From Duganella aceris (GTDB lineage: Bacteria; Pseudomonadota; Gammaproteobacteria; Burkholderiales; Burkholderiaceae_D), in NCBI RefSeq assembly GCF_011090165.1, contig NZ_JAADJT010000005.1:186001-250000 (forward strand): DNA of 64,000 nucleotides, written 5' to 3'. Positions 8,840-17,562 of this stretch are shown here, one piece after another. Position numbers and translations under genes: made by a program. Positions within the stretch are counted from its first letter, which is position 1. The number at the start of each line of letters is the position of its first letter. The notes under the pieces are model-generated. The model was not told where the DNA came from and made no database searches. It saw nothing but the letters and a program-made list of their open reading frames with translations.

Positions 8840-10996
8840 ATGAAAAAGTCGTTAATGCCCGCTTTGATACTGGCGGTGAGCATGCATTGGAGCGCGGCGC
8901 AGGGCGACGCGCTGCGGCCCGGCGTCACGCTGTCGCCGGACGCGTCGGCGTCCGCCGCCGCTGTCTGGAGCACCCGCATCCTGTCGCGCTACCATTACCG
9001 GCCCATGGCGCTGGACGCGGCCATGTCCGAGAAAATCATGCGTCGCTACTTCGACGCTCTGGATCCGGAGCGGCTGCTGTTTTCCCAAGCTGACGTTGAT
9101 CTTTACTTGAAAAGCAGTCCCACTCTTGGCGAGGCGACTTCACATGGCGATCTGGCGGTTCCTTTTGCGCTATACGCATTGTACCAACAGCGTTTCGAGG
9201 CACGCATGGATTATGCCCGTAGCATGCTGAAAACGGATCTGGATTTTTCAGTCGACGAAAGCGTTCAACTGAATCGGGAAAAGGAGGCTTGGCCCGATGG
9301 CGAGGAGGGCTTGCATGAGCTATGGCGCAAATGGGTGAAAAACGACTGGCTGAGGCTGCGGTTGGCGGGAAAGAACGACAAGGCCATCCGCGACACACTG
9401 CTTAAACGTTACGATAACTATGTGACTCGGATCCACAAAATGGACAGCGAGGATGTGGTCCAAATATTCATCGATGCCTATGCGGTGTCGGTTGAACCGC
9501 ACACCAATTACCTTGGCCCGCGCGTCGCGGAGGCATTCGACTTCAACATGCGCCTGTCGCTGGAAGGCATAGGCTGTACCCTGCAAACCAGGGAGGATTA
9601 CACCGTGATCCGCAATATCGTACCCGGCAGTCCTGCGGCGAGGTCGGGCAAACTGCATATCGGCGATCGCATCGTCGGCGTGGGGCAGGGAACCTCAGGA
9701 CCAATTGCCGAGATCATCGGCTGGCGCATCAACGATGTCGTGGAGCTGGTGCGGGGAAAAAAGAACTCGACGGTGCGGTTGGAGGTTCTACCAGCGCAGG
9801 CGGGGCAGGATGGCAAACACATCCTGGTACCATTGGTAAGGAACACCATCTCCATGGCGGAGCAGTCGGCCAAGAAGTCGATAGTGGAGTCAGGTGAAGG
9901 CGCTGGCAAGCGCCGCATCGGCATTATCTCCCTGCCGGCGTTTTATCAGGATTTCCAGGCGCGGCACAACGGCGACAAGAACTTCAAAAGCGCGTCGCGC
10001 GATGTCGCTGTGCTGTTGGCAGAGCTGAAGACGGCCAAGGTAGACAGTATCTTGATGGACCTGCGCAATAATGGAGGAGGTTCGCTGGATGAGGCGGTCG
10101 ATTTGACCGGGCTCTTTATTGACAAGGGGCCGGTGGTGCAGCAGCGAAATGCCGACGGTTCCATCAATGTCTCCAGCGATACCAAGCCCGGCATGGCCTG
10201 GGACGGACCGATGGGCGTGCTGATCAATCGTGGTTCGGCATCGGCGTCCGAGATTTTCGCGGCGGCGATCCAGGATTATGGACGGGGTCTGATACTGGGT
10301 ACCACCAGTTTCGGCAAAGGCACAGTGCAAACCGTGATCGGTCTGGATCGTTTCGGACAGGGGCAGAAGCCGCGTATGGGCGAGGTGAAGATGACCATCG
10401 CTCAATTCTTCCGCGTGAACGGCGGCACCACCCAATTAAAGGGCGTGGTGCCAGACATCAGGCTGCTGCCGCTGGCGGACGACGAGACGTTCGGCGAGTC
10501 AAGCTACGACAACGCTTTACCATGGACTACGCTGAAGCCGCTGCCATTCGTGCCCGCCGGCGATCTGACGCCTGTCGTTATGACGCTCGATAGGCAGCAC
10601 CTGGCGCGCACCGCCTCCGACAAGGCCTACCGCTATCTGGAAGAAGACCTCGCATTGCAGGGCAAGTTGAGGAAGGCGAACGTCATCTCGCTCAACGAAA
10701 CGGTCCGCCGTAGGGAACGCGATGAACAGGTCGCGCGCTTGCGATCGCGGGAAAAAATGGCGGGGGAGAAGTATCGTACGGACGACGGCCTGCAAGGCGA
10801 TGAGCGTTCTTTATTTGTCGAATTGGCGGCTGAAGCTGCGGCCAAGAAGACCAAGGATATCGTGCTCAATGAGGCGGTCCATGTATTGGCCGACGAGGCC
10901 GCTCTAATGGTGGCGCAACAGCCTTTGCTGGTGGATTCGGCGCGTCCCATACCCCGGCGCGGCAAGGCGATCGAACCACCTCGCCAAGGGCGCTAG
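8840..10996 (+). CDS. carboxy-terminal processing protease (Prc/tail-specific protease, S41)
   Basis: A periplasmic Ser-Lys protease that degrades or trims proteins from the C-terminus. From the ATG at 8840 the protein has 718 residues: signal peptide (MKKSLMPALILAVSMHWSAA), an N-terminal helical domain, a PDZ domain near residues 235-310, then the S41 core with MDLRNNGGGSLDEAV, the catalytic serine in RGSASASEIF (about 465) and the lysine in GTTSFGKGTVQ (about 492), and a Prc-type C-terminal domain. A TTG at 8819 would add seven residues, but only the ATG gives a clean signal peptide and has a GGAAG site. The stop overlaps the convergent LysR stop at 10993. Confidence 0.93.
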   Translation: MKKSLMPALILAVSMHWSAAQGDALRPGVTLSPDASASAAAVWSTRILSRYHYRPMALDAAMSEKIMRRYFDALDPERLLFSQADVDLYLKSSPTLGEATSHGDLAVPFALYALYQQRFEARMDYARSMLKTDLDFSVDESVQLNREKEAWPDGEEGLHELWRKWVKNDWLRLRLAGKNDKAIRDTLLKRYDNYVTRIHKMDSEDVVQIFIDAYAVSVEPHTNYLGPRVAEAFDFNMRLSLEGIGCTLQTREDYTVIRNIVPGSPAARSGKLHIGDRIVGVGQGTSGPIAEIIGWRINDVVELVRGKKNSTVRLEVLPAQAGQDGKHILVPLVRNTISMAEQSAKKSIVESGEGAGKRRIGIISLPAFYQDFQARHNGDKNFKSASRDVAVLLAELKTAKVDSILMDLRNNGGGSLDEAVDLTGLFIDKGPVVQQRNADGSINVSSDTKPGMAWDGPMGVLINRGSASASEIFAAAIQDYGRGLILGTTSFGKGTVQTVIGLDRFGQGQKPRMGEVKMTIAQFFRVNGGTTQLKGVVPDIRLLPLADDETFGESSYDNALPWTTLKPLPFVPAGDLTPVVMTLDRQHLARTASDKAYRYLEEDLALQGKLRKANVISLNETVRRRERDEQVARLRSREKMAGEKYRTDDGLQGDERSLFVELAAEAAAKKTKDIVLNEAVHVLADEAALMVAQQPLLVDSARPIPRRGKAIEPPRQGR

Positions 10997-11976
10997 CTGC
11001 CCGCCGTCTCCGCCACCGCGATGCTGCGCACGTGCGGTTTTTTATTCGCGGCAGCGCGCTTCTGTGCAGATTGCTGCAACAGCGGATGGTTTTCAAACAG
11101 CTCCGCCACCCAATCGACAAAAACGCGTAGAGTCGGCGAGAGGTGGCGGTGTTGTGGATAGACGACCGATATCGGCATCGACATCGGTTTCCATTGTTTC
11201 AGAAGTTCGACTAATTCCCCTGACTGCAGATACTCCGCAGCCGTACAAAGCGGTGCCTGGATGATGCCTGCTCCACGTAGGCATCCGGCCATGTATGCAT
11301 CCGTGTCGTTGACCGCGAGTGCGCCTGGAATCTTCATGCTGGTGCTGTGGCCATCGACGACGAAGGTCATCTCCATCAGGCGACCGTGGCGGCCCCAAAA
11401 ATAATTGACGGCGACATGTTTGTCCAAGTCCGCTAGCGTCAACGGTACGCCGTTCCGGGCAAGGTAGGCGGGACTGGCCACCGTCACCGCCTGATAGTCG
11501 CCCAGACGGCGCGCCACCAACGTCGAATCTTGCAGAACCCCGATGCGTATGGCGCAGTCGACACCTTCCTGGATCAGGTCGACGGGACGGTCGCCGAAGC
11601 CGACCATCAGTTCGATGTCGGGATACTGCGCCATGAACTCGAACAGCGCCGGCATGACGATCAGCCTGCCGAGCAAGGTCGGCATATCGATGCGCAGCTT
11701 GCCGCGGGGACTCTGGGACGTCATGTCGATGGCGCTTTCCGCGTCGTCGATATCCGCCAAGATCCGCACGCAACGTTCGTAGTAGGCGGCGCCGCTAGTC
11801 GTAAGGCTGAGGCGGCGCGTGGTCCGCTGTAGCAGGCGCACTTTCAGGTGCGCTTCCAGCTGTTGGATGACGATGGTGGCCGACGCGCGCGGGATCGATA
11901 GCATGTCGGCGGCGCGCGAAAAACTGCCACTTTCGGCGACACGGATAAACACTTTCATTGCTTGCAAACGGTCCAT
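10993..11976 (-). CDS. LysR family transcriptional regulator (efflux operon regulator candidate)
   Basis: A 327-residue LysR protein: N-terminal winged helix (MDRLQAMKVFIRVAESGSFS, with ASATIVIQQLEAHLKVRLLQRTTRRL as the recognition region, residues 1-62), linker helix and a C-terminal effector-binding domain (about 90-295). It is divergent from the hydrolase-adaptor-permease-channel operon starting at 12198. This layout matches the Burkholderia BpeT/CeoR arrangement, where the LysR protein activates llpE-bpeEF-oprC, and MexT of mexEF-oprN; the regulatory link is inferred from that. The C-terminal tail rich in Lys/Ala is unremarkable. Confidence 0.92.
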   Translation of the reverse strand: MDRLQAMKVFIRVAESGSFSRAADMLSIPRASATIVIQQLEAHLKVRLLQRTTRRLSLTTSGAAYYERCVRILADIDDAESAIDMTSQSPRGKLRIDMPTLLGRLIVMPALFEFMAQYPDIELMVGFGDRPVDLIQEGVDCAIRIGVLQDSTLVARRLGDYQAVTVASPAYLARNGVPLTLADLDKHVAVNYFWGRHGRLMEMTFVVDGHSTSMKIPGALAVNDTDAYMAGCLRGAGIIQAPLCTAAEYLQSGELVELLKQWKPMSMPISVVYPQHRHLSPTLRVFVDWVAELFENHPLLQQSAQKRAAANKKPHVRSIAVAETAGS

Positions 11977-12075
11977 CGTGCACTCCTGCTCGGGGCGGCG
12001 CCGTCGCGACGCGACGCGGACACCAGCATCGGATTATACGGGACGTCGGCGCTTCGCCGGTGGTCCCGGAACCCT

Positions 12076-12097
12076 TTCATTATTTAGAAATAGTGAA
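12076..12097. promoter_or_regulatory. putative LysR operator (22-bp imperfect palindrome)
   Basis: TTCA-T-TATTT-AG-AAATA-G-TGAA reads as a palindrome with one mismatched pair. It lies in the 221-base divergent region between the LysR gene and the efflux operon, where a LysR binding site is expected, and it contains T-N11-A spacing. Confidence 0.55.
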
Positions 12098-12197
12098 TTG
12101 TATTGCGTCGTTCTTGCCATTTATCTGAGGCTGTCACGTCCCTACACTGTATTCCATTGCAACTCAGTGGGGCAGGCGCCAAGCGCCTGAAACAGTT

Positions 12198-13049
12198 ATG
12201 CCGGCGAAACCGGATGTGGTCTTGCACATTGAAGACGTGTCGATAGCGGGTTATGCGCAGCCGATCATGCTACGCACCTATCGGTGTCTCGGCGCGCGGA
12301 TGCTGCCCATCGTGCTGTATTTTCACGGTGGCGGTTTCTGTGCCGGTTCGCTTTGCGCGGCCGATCTTGCCGCACGCGCTATCGCGACAGATACCGGCGC
12401 GTGGGTGATTACTGTGGCCTATTCGCTGGCGCCGCTGTTTCCTTTTCCCGCAGCGCTGGAGGATGGTTACCTGGCGTTGCTTTGGGCCTTCGCCAATGCC
12501 CGCGGCCATGGCGCCGACAAGCGACGCATCGGTGTCGCCGGCCACGACGCCGGTGGCAATGTCGCCACCGGCTTGGCGAGCATGGCACGTGACCGACGAT
12601 TGGTGACGATCTCCGCGCAGGCGTTGCTAGCACCGCTTCTGGACCCCGGCATGACCCGCTTCTTCTTCGGGGGCGTTCAGGGGACGAGCGACAACGATCA
12701 ACGCGACCTTAGCAAATATGCACGTGCTTACCGCGCCTATCTACCCAACCCGCTGCAGCGCTGGCATCCGTATGTGGCACCGCTCGAATCGCATCGTTTG
12801 GCGGGGCTACCGGCGGCTTTCATCGTCACTGCGGAACTCGATCCGCTGCGGCGTGAGGCGGAGGAGTACGCGGTGGCGCTGATCGCCGCCGGCGTACCAA
12901 CCGAAGTTGTGCGTCACCGAACCACCACGCACGACGCCATGCAGAGCAATCCTGCAGTCCTTGCCGATGTCGCTGCTTTCTTCACTAGGCGGTTGGCGCG
13001 AGCGCGACCTTTACGTCCTGCCCCGCAAACGGGCCTTTCTCAATATTAA
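12198..13049 (+). CDS. alpha/beta hydrolase (LlpE-like), first gene of RND operon, nucleophile Ser replaced by Asp
   Basis: A 283-residue protein of the hormone-sensitive-lipase-like alpha/beta hydrolase family. It has the oxyanion-hole HGGGF motif near residue 44, the acid in AELDPLRREAEEY and a histidine in TTTHDAM near the C-terminus. The nucleophile elbow, normally GDSAGG, reads GHDAGG (around residue 115), so the usual serine is an aspartate. It is 11 bases upstream of the adaptor gene. In Burkholderia an equivalent gene, llpE, is the first gene of the llpE-bpeEF-oprC (ceo) operon. An ordinary esterase activity is therefore doubtful; the family and operon place are clear. Confidence 0.85.
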   Translation: MPAKPDVVLHIEDVSIAGYAQPIMLRTYRCLGARMLPIVLYFHGGGFCAGSLCAADLAARAIATDTGAWVITVAYSLAPLFPFPAALEDGYLALLWAFANARGHGADKRRIGVAGHDAGGNVATGLASMARDRRLVTISAQALLAPLLDPGMTRFFFGGVQGTSDNDQRDLSKYARAYRAYLPNPLQRWHPYVAPLESHRLAGLPAAFIVTAELDPLRREAEEYAVALIAAGVPTEVVRHRTTTHDAMQSNPAVLADVAAFFTRRLARARPLRPAPQTGLSQY

Positions 13050-13060
13050 GGAGTTTTATT

Positions 13061-14236
13061 ATGCATTTCATACACAAGCGTAGCGCTGTCGCTTTGGCGG
13101 TGGCGTTGATTATCGGCGCCGCCGGCACCGGCGCCGTCATGTACGGCGCCGACGCCGGAGCGCAAGCGGCTCCGACCGCAAGCGCACCGGAAGTCGATGT
13201 CGCCGAGGTGGTGGCGTCCAAGATCACCGACTACCAAGGCTATTCGGGGCGTATCGAAGCCATCGACAAGGTGGAGATCAGGCCGTTGGTGGGCGGCACC
13301 ATCGTCGCGGTGCACTTCAGCGATGGTGCCTTTGTCAGGAAGGGCGAGGCGTTGTTCACCATCGATCCGCGTCCTTACAAGGCCGAGGTGGACCGCGCCG
13401 CGGCGCAGGTGGCGGCGGCGCAGGCGCGCAGCGGCTATAGCGCTACCGATGCGGTCAGGGCCGACCGTCTGTTGGTCGACAATGCCATCGCCAAGCGCGA
13501 TTACGACCAGACGCACAATGCGGCGCAGGAGGCGGCGGCGAATTTGAAGGCGGCCCAGGCCGCGCTAGAGGTTGCCCAGATCAATCTGGCGTACACGCGA
13601 ATCGTGGCGCCGGTGTCGGGCCGCGTTTCGCGCGCGGAAATGACCATCGGGAATATTGTTTCGGCCGGGGCCAACGCACCATTGCTCACAACGGTCGTTG
13701 CTGTCTCACCGGTCTACGCCGCCTTCGAGGTCGATGAACAGACCTATTTGCGCTACCTGCGCCATGGCGGCAAGGCCGACGTGCCGGTGCAACTGGGCTT
13801 GGCCGACGAGGCGGCTTACTCACGCAGCGGGAAGGTCGATTCCATCGATAACCGTTTGGATACCAAGTCCGGCACCATCCGCGTCCGCGCCCGATTCGAC
13901 AACGCCGACGGCGCCTTGTTGCCGGGGCTGTACGCGCGTGTCAGGGTGGGTGGTGGCACTCCGCATGCCGCGATCATGGTGGATGATGCCGCCATCGGCA
14001 CCGACCAGGACAAAAAATTCGTCATGGCGGTGGATCGCTCGGGCAAAGTGCAGTACCGCGAAGTGCGCACCGGCAATTTGCATGACGGTCTGCGCGTGAT
14101 CGAATCTGGGTTGACCGCTGGCGAGCGGATCATCGTCAACGGCCTTCAGCGGGCGCGACCGAACGAACAGGTCAAGGTGAAGACGGTGGCGATGACCGGC
14201 GGCACTCCCTCCAACGCGGATAAAAATCCGTCGTAA
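13061..14236 (+). CDS. RND efflux periplasmic adaptor (MFP, AcrA/MexE type)
   Basis: A 391-residue membrane fusion protein linking the RND permease to the outer-membrane channel. It has an N-terminal signal/anchor (VALAVALIIGAAGTGAVM), the first half of the lipoyl domain (EIRPLVGGTIVAVHFSDGAF), an alanine-rich alpha-hairpin (about 105-165), the second lipoyl half (VAPVSGRVSRAEM) and beta-barrel and membrane-proximal domains. No lipobox cysteine is visible. An AAGGAG site precedes the start. It lies between the hydrolase and permease genes in one operon. Confidence 0.94.
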   Translation: MHFIHKRSAVALAVALIIGAAGTGAVMYGADAGAQAAPTASAPEVDVAEVVASKITDYQGYSGRIEAIDKVEIRPLVGGTIVAVHFSDGAFVRKGEALFTIDPRPYKAEVDRAAAQVAAAQARSGYSATDAVRADRLLVDNAIAKRDYDQTHNAAQEAAANLKAAQAALEVAQINLAYTRIVAPVSGRVSRAEMTIGNIVSAGANAPLLTTVVAVSPVYAAFEVDEQTYLRYLRHGGKADVPVQLGLADEAAYSRSGKVDSIDNRLDTKSGTIRVRARFDNADGALLPGLYARVRVGGGTPHAAIMVDDAAIGTDQDKKFVMAVDRSGKVQYREVRTGNLHDGLRVIESGLTAGERIIVNGLQRARPNEQVKVKTVAMTGGTPSNADKNPS

Positions 14237-14257
14237 CACGCAAGAAAGAAAAATAAC

Positions 14258-17200
14258 ATGAACATTTCCAAGTTCTTTATCGACCGTCCGATTTTTGCGG
14301 GTGTGCTGTCGGTGCTTATTCTACTGGGCGGCATTATCGCCGTGTTCAAGCTGCCGATCTCGGAATATCCCGAGATCATTCCGCCTTCGGTCCTGGTACA
14401 CGCACAATTCCCAGGTACCAATCCGAAGGTCATCGCCGAAACGGTGTCCGCGCCGATCGAGGAGCAAATCAACGGTGTCGAGGACATGCTGTACATGCAG
14501 TCGCAGGCCAACAGCGACGGCAACATGACCACCACCGTCACCTTCAAGCTTGGCACCGATCCAGACAAGGCGCAGCAACTGGTGCAGAACCGCGTCTCGC
14601 AGGCGATACCACGCCTCCCGGAAGACGTCCAGCGATTGGGCGTGACCACCATCAAGGCATCGTCGACGATGACGCTGGTGGTGCACGTCACCTCGCCGAA
14701 CAACCGTTACGACATGAAGTATCTGCGTAACTATGCGCTGATCAACATCCGCGACCGTCTATCGCGTATCCCTGGCGTCGGCGACGTCCAGCTGAAGGGC
14801 TCTGGCGACTATTCGATGCGTGTCTGGCTCGATCCACAAAAAGTAGCGCAGCACGGCTTGACCGCCACAGATGTGGTCCGGGCGATTCGCGAGCAAAACG
14901 TGCAGGTGTCGGCCGGCGTGATCGGCGCATCGCCAGCACCCGGCGTCCCGCTGCAGCTCGACGTCAATGCCCAAGGCCGACTGCAGACCGAGGAGGAATT
15001 CCAGGGCATCGTGCTGAACACCTCGTCCGACGGCGGTGTGACCTACCTGAAGGATGTCGCGCGGGTCGAGCTTGGCACCTCGGAATACGGCTTGCGCGCT
15101 CTGATCAATAATCAGCAGGCGGTCGCGCTGTGGATTTTCCAACAACCCGGTGCCAACTCGCTGGAGATCGCCGCCGCCATCAATAAGGCGATGGCCGAGA
15201 TGCAGCTCGACATGCCGACTGGCATGGAGTACCGCATCGTCTACGATCCGACGCGCTTTGTGCGCGCTAGTATCGACGCGGTAATCCATACGCTGATCGA
15301 GGCTATCGCGTTGGTGGTGTTGGTGGTGATCCTGTTCCTGCAAACCTGGCGTGCATCGTTGATTCCCTTGCTGGCCGTGCCGATTTCCATCATCGGGACG
15401 TTTTCTCTATTATTGGGATTTGGCTATTCAGTCAATGCGTTGTCGCTGTTCGGAATGGTGCTAGCTATCGGTATTGTGGTCGACGATGCCATCGTCGTCG
15501 TCGAGAACGTCGAGCGCAATCTATCCATCGGCTTGTCGCCGCGCGAGGCCACCTACCAGGCGATGCGCGAGGTCAGCGGTCCCATCGTCGCCATCGCGTT
15601 GACGTTGGTGGCGGTGTTCGTGCCGCTAGCCTTCATGTCGGGCCTGACCGGCCAGTTCTACAAGCAGTTCGCGATGACGATCGCCATCTCTACGGTAATT
15701 TCCGCCTTCAATTCCTTGACGCTGTCGCCAGCACTCGCCGCGCTGCTGTTGAAAGGGCATCATGAGCCGAAGGATTGGCTCACCCGTGCCATGGACCGCG
15801 TGCTTGGCGGCTTCTTCCGGCGCTTCAACGCCTTGTTCGATCGCGGCTCTCATGCTTATGGCAAGGGAGTCACCGCCGTCATCGGACGCAAGTTTTCGAT
15901 GATCCTGCTGTACGTTGTTTTGCTGGGCGGTGCCATCCTGATGGGGAAAGTGGTTCCCGGCGGGTTTGTGCCGGCGCAGGATAAGGAATACGTCATCACC
16001 ATGGCCCAGTTGCCGAACGGCGCTTCGCTCGATCGCACCGAGGCGGTGATTCGCCAGATGGGTGAGATCGCGATGAATGAGCCCGGCGTCCAGTCGCTGG
16101 CGCAGTTTCCAGGCCTGTCGATCAACGGTTTCGCCAACTCGTCCAGCACCGGAATCATGTTCGTCATCTTGAAAAGTTTTGAGGAACGTAAGCGCTTGGG
16201 TGTATCCGCTAACCAGATTGCCGATAATCTGTCGGCCAAGTACAACGCGATAAAGGGCTCATATATCGGTGTATTTCCTCCACCGCCAGTCTTGGGCCTG
16301 GGCACACTGGGCGGCTTCAAGCTGCAACTGGAAGACCGCGGCTCGCTGGGCTATGCCGCATTGAACGACGCCACCAATGCCTTTATCAAAGCGGCGGCCA
16401 AGGCGCCGGAGCTGGGGCCGTTGTTCTCAAGCTATCAGATCAACGTGCCGCAACTGGATGTGCAGTTCGACCGCGTAAAGGCAAAGCAGCTAGGGGTCAA
16501 AGTGACGGATGTGTTCGAAACTATGCAGGTGTATCTGGGTTCGACCTATGTGAACGACTTCAATCGCTTCGGCAGGGTGTACCAGGTCCGGGTCCAAGCC
16601 GATGCGCCGTTCCGCTCTGATGCCGATGATATCGGAGCGCTCAAGACTCGCAACGCCGACGGCGACATGGTGCCGCTGTCTTCACTGGTCACAGTCAAAC
16701 CGACCTTCGGTCCGGAAATGGTGGTCCGCTATAACGGCTACACCGCCGCGGATATCAACGGCGGTCCCGCACCGGGCTATTCCTCCGACCAGGCGCAGGC
16801 GGCCATTGAACGCATCGCCGCCGCGACGCTGCCGAGGGGCATCAAGATGGAGTGGACCGACCTGACCTATCAGCAAAAGCTCGCCGGCGACACGGCCATG
16901 TGGGTGTTCCCGATCAGCGTGCTGCTTGTCTTCATGGTCCTGGCCGCGCAGTACGAAAGTCTGACGCTGCCGCTGGCGATCATACTCATCGTGCCTGTCA
17001 GTATTCTTGCGGCGCTGCTGGGTGTATGGCTGACGGGCGGCGATAACAATATTTTCACGCAGATCGGCCTAATGGTGCTGGTGGGGCTGTCCGCCAAAAA
17101 CGCCATCCTGATCGTGGAGTTCGCGCGGGAGCTGGAAATGCAGGGGCGGACTATCGTTCAGGCTGCAATTGAGGCGAGCCGCTTGCGACTACGTCCGATT

Positions 17201-17503
17201 TTGATGACATCGCTGGCCTTCATCATGGGTGTCATTCCTCTGCTGACGTCGAGCGGGGCGGGCGCGGAGATGCGGCATGCGATCGGTGTGGCCGTGTTCT
17301 CGGGCATGCTGGGCGTGACCGTGTTCGGGCTGCTGCTGGTGCCAGTGCTGTATGTGTTGCTGCGCAGGCTGGGGGGCGCAAAGCGGCTGATCGACAAACA
17401 TGGTCATGCTCCGCACTTACATGGCATAGACGAAACCGATGCTGCCTTCGCCGAGCTCACGGCGGAGCACATCGGACCGAAGGCGGAATCCGGCGCGCTG
17501 TAG
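14258..17503 (+). CDS. RND efflux permease (MexF/BpeF type)
   Basis: A 1081-residue HAE1 permease, proton antiporter of the tripartite pump. The start MNISKFFIDRPIFAGVLS, the TM4 acidic pair in GIVVDDAIVVVENVER, the TM10 lysine in GLSAKNAILIVEFA and the ILMTSLAFIMGV helix are all present. The C-terminal tail has a His/Glu-rich stretch. It follows the adaptor by 21 bases and is followed after 59 bases by the channel gene. Operon make-up (LysR, hydrolase, adaptor, permease, channel) supports the BpeEF-OprC / MexEF-OprN group, known to export chloramphenicol, trimethoprim and quinolones; the substrates here are not shown. Confidence 0.95.
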   Translation: MNISKFFIDRPIFAGVLSVLILLGGIIAVFKLPISEYPEIIPPSVLVHAQFPGTNPKVIAETVSAPIEEQINGVEDMLYMQSQANSDGNMTTTVTFKLGTDPDKAQQLVQNRVSQAIPRLPEDVQRLGVTTIKASSTMTLVVHVTSPNNRYDMKYLRNYALINIRDRLSRIPGVGDVQLKGSGDYSMRVWLDPQKVAQHGLTATDVVRAIREQNVQVSAGVIGASPAPGVPLQLDVNAQGRLQTEEEFQGIVLNTSSDGGVTYLKDVARVELGTSEYGLRALINNQQAVALWIFQQPGANSLEIAAAINKAMAEMQLDMPTGMEYRIVYDPTRFVRASIDAVIHTLIEAIALVVLVVILFLQTWRASLIPLLAVPISIIGTFSLLLGFGYSVNALSLFGMVLAIGIVVDDAIVVVENVERNLSIGLSPREATYQAMREVSGPIVAIALTLVAVFVPLAFMSGLTGQFYKQFAMTIAISTVISAFNSLTLSPALAALLLKGHHEPKDWLTRAMDRVLGGFFRRFNALFDRGSHAYGKGVTAVIGRKFSMILLYVVLLGGAILMGKVVPGGFVPAQDKEYVITMAQLPNGASLDRTEAVIRQMGEIAMNEPGVQSLAQFPGLSINGFANSSSTGIMFVILKSFEERKRLGVSANQIADNLSAKYNAIKGSYIGVFPPPPVLGLGTLGGFKLQLEDRGSLGYAALNDATNAFIKAAAKAPELGPLFSSYQINVPQLDVQFDRVKAKQLGVKVTDVFETMQVYLGSTYVNDFNRFGRVYQVRVQADAPFRSDADDIGALKTRNADGDMVPLSSLVTVKPTFGPEMVVRYNGYTAADINGGPAPGYSSDQAQAAIERIAAATLPRGIKMEWTDLTYQQKLAGDTAMWVFPISVLLVFMVLAAQYESLTLPLAIILIVPVSILAALLGVWLTGGDNNIFTQIGLMVLVGLSAKNAILIVEFARELEMQGRTIVQAAIEASRLRLRPILMTSLAFIMGVIPLLTSSGAGAEMRHAIGVAVFSGMLGVTVFGLLLVPVLYVLLRRLGGAKRLIDKHGHAPHLHGIDETDAAFAELTAEHIGPKAESGAL

Positions 17504-17521
17504 CCACGCGGTTGGCAACCA

Positions 17522-17541
17522 CCCCGGCGCCTATGCCGGGG
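17522..17541 (+). promoter_or_regulatory. hairpin between permease and channel genes
   Basis: CCCCGGC and GCCGGGG (17522-17528 and 17535-17541) form a perfect seven-base stem with a six-base loop. It has no good T-run, so it is more likely an mRNA stabilising or attenuating structure than a full terminator. Confidence 0.45.
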
Positions 17542-17562
17542 ATTTGTAAAAAGTTCACCAAC

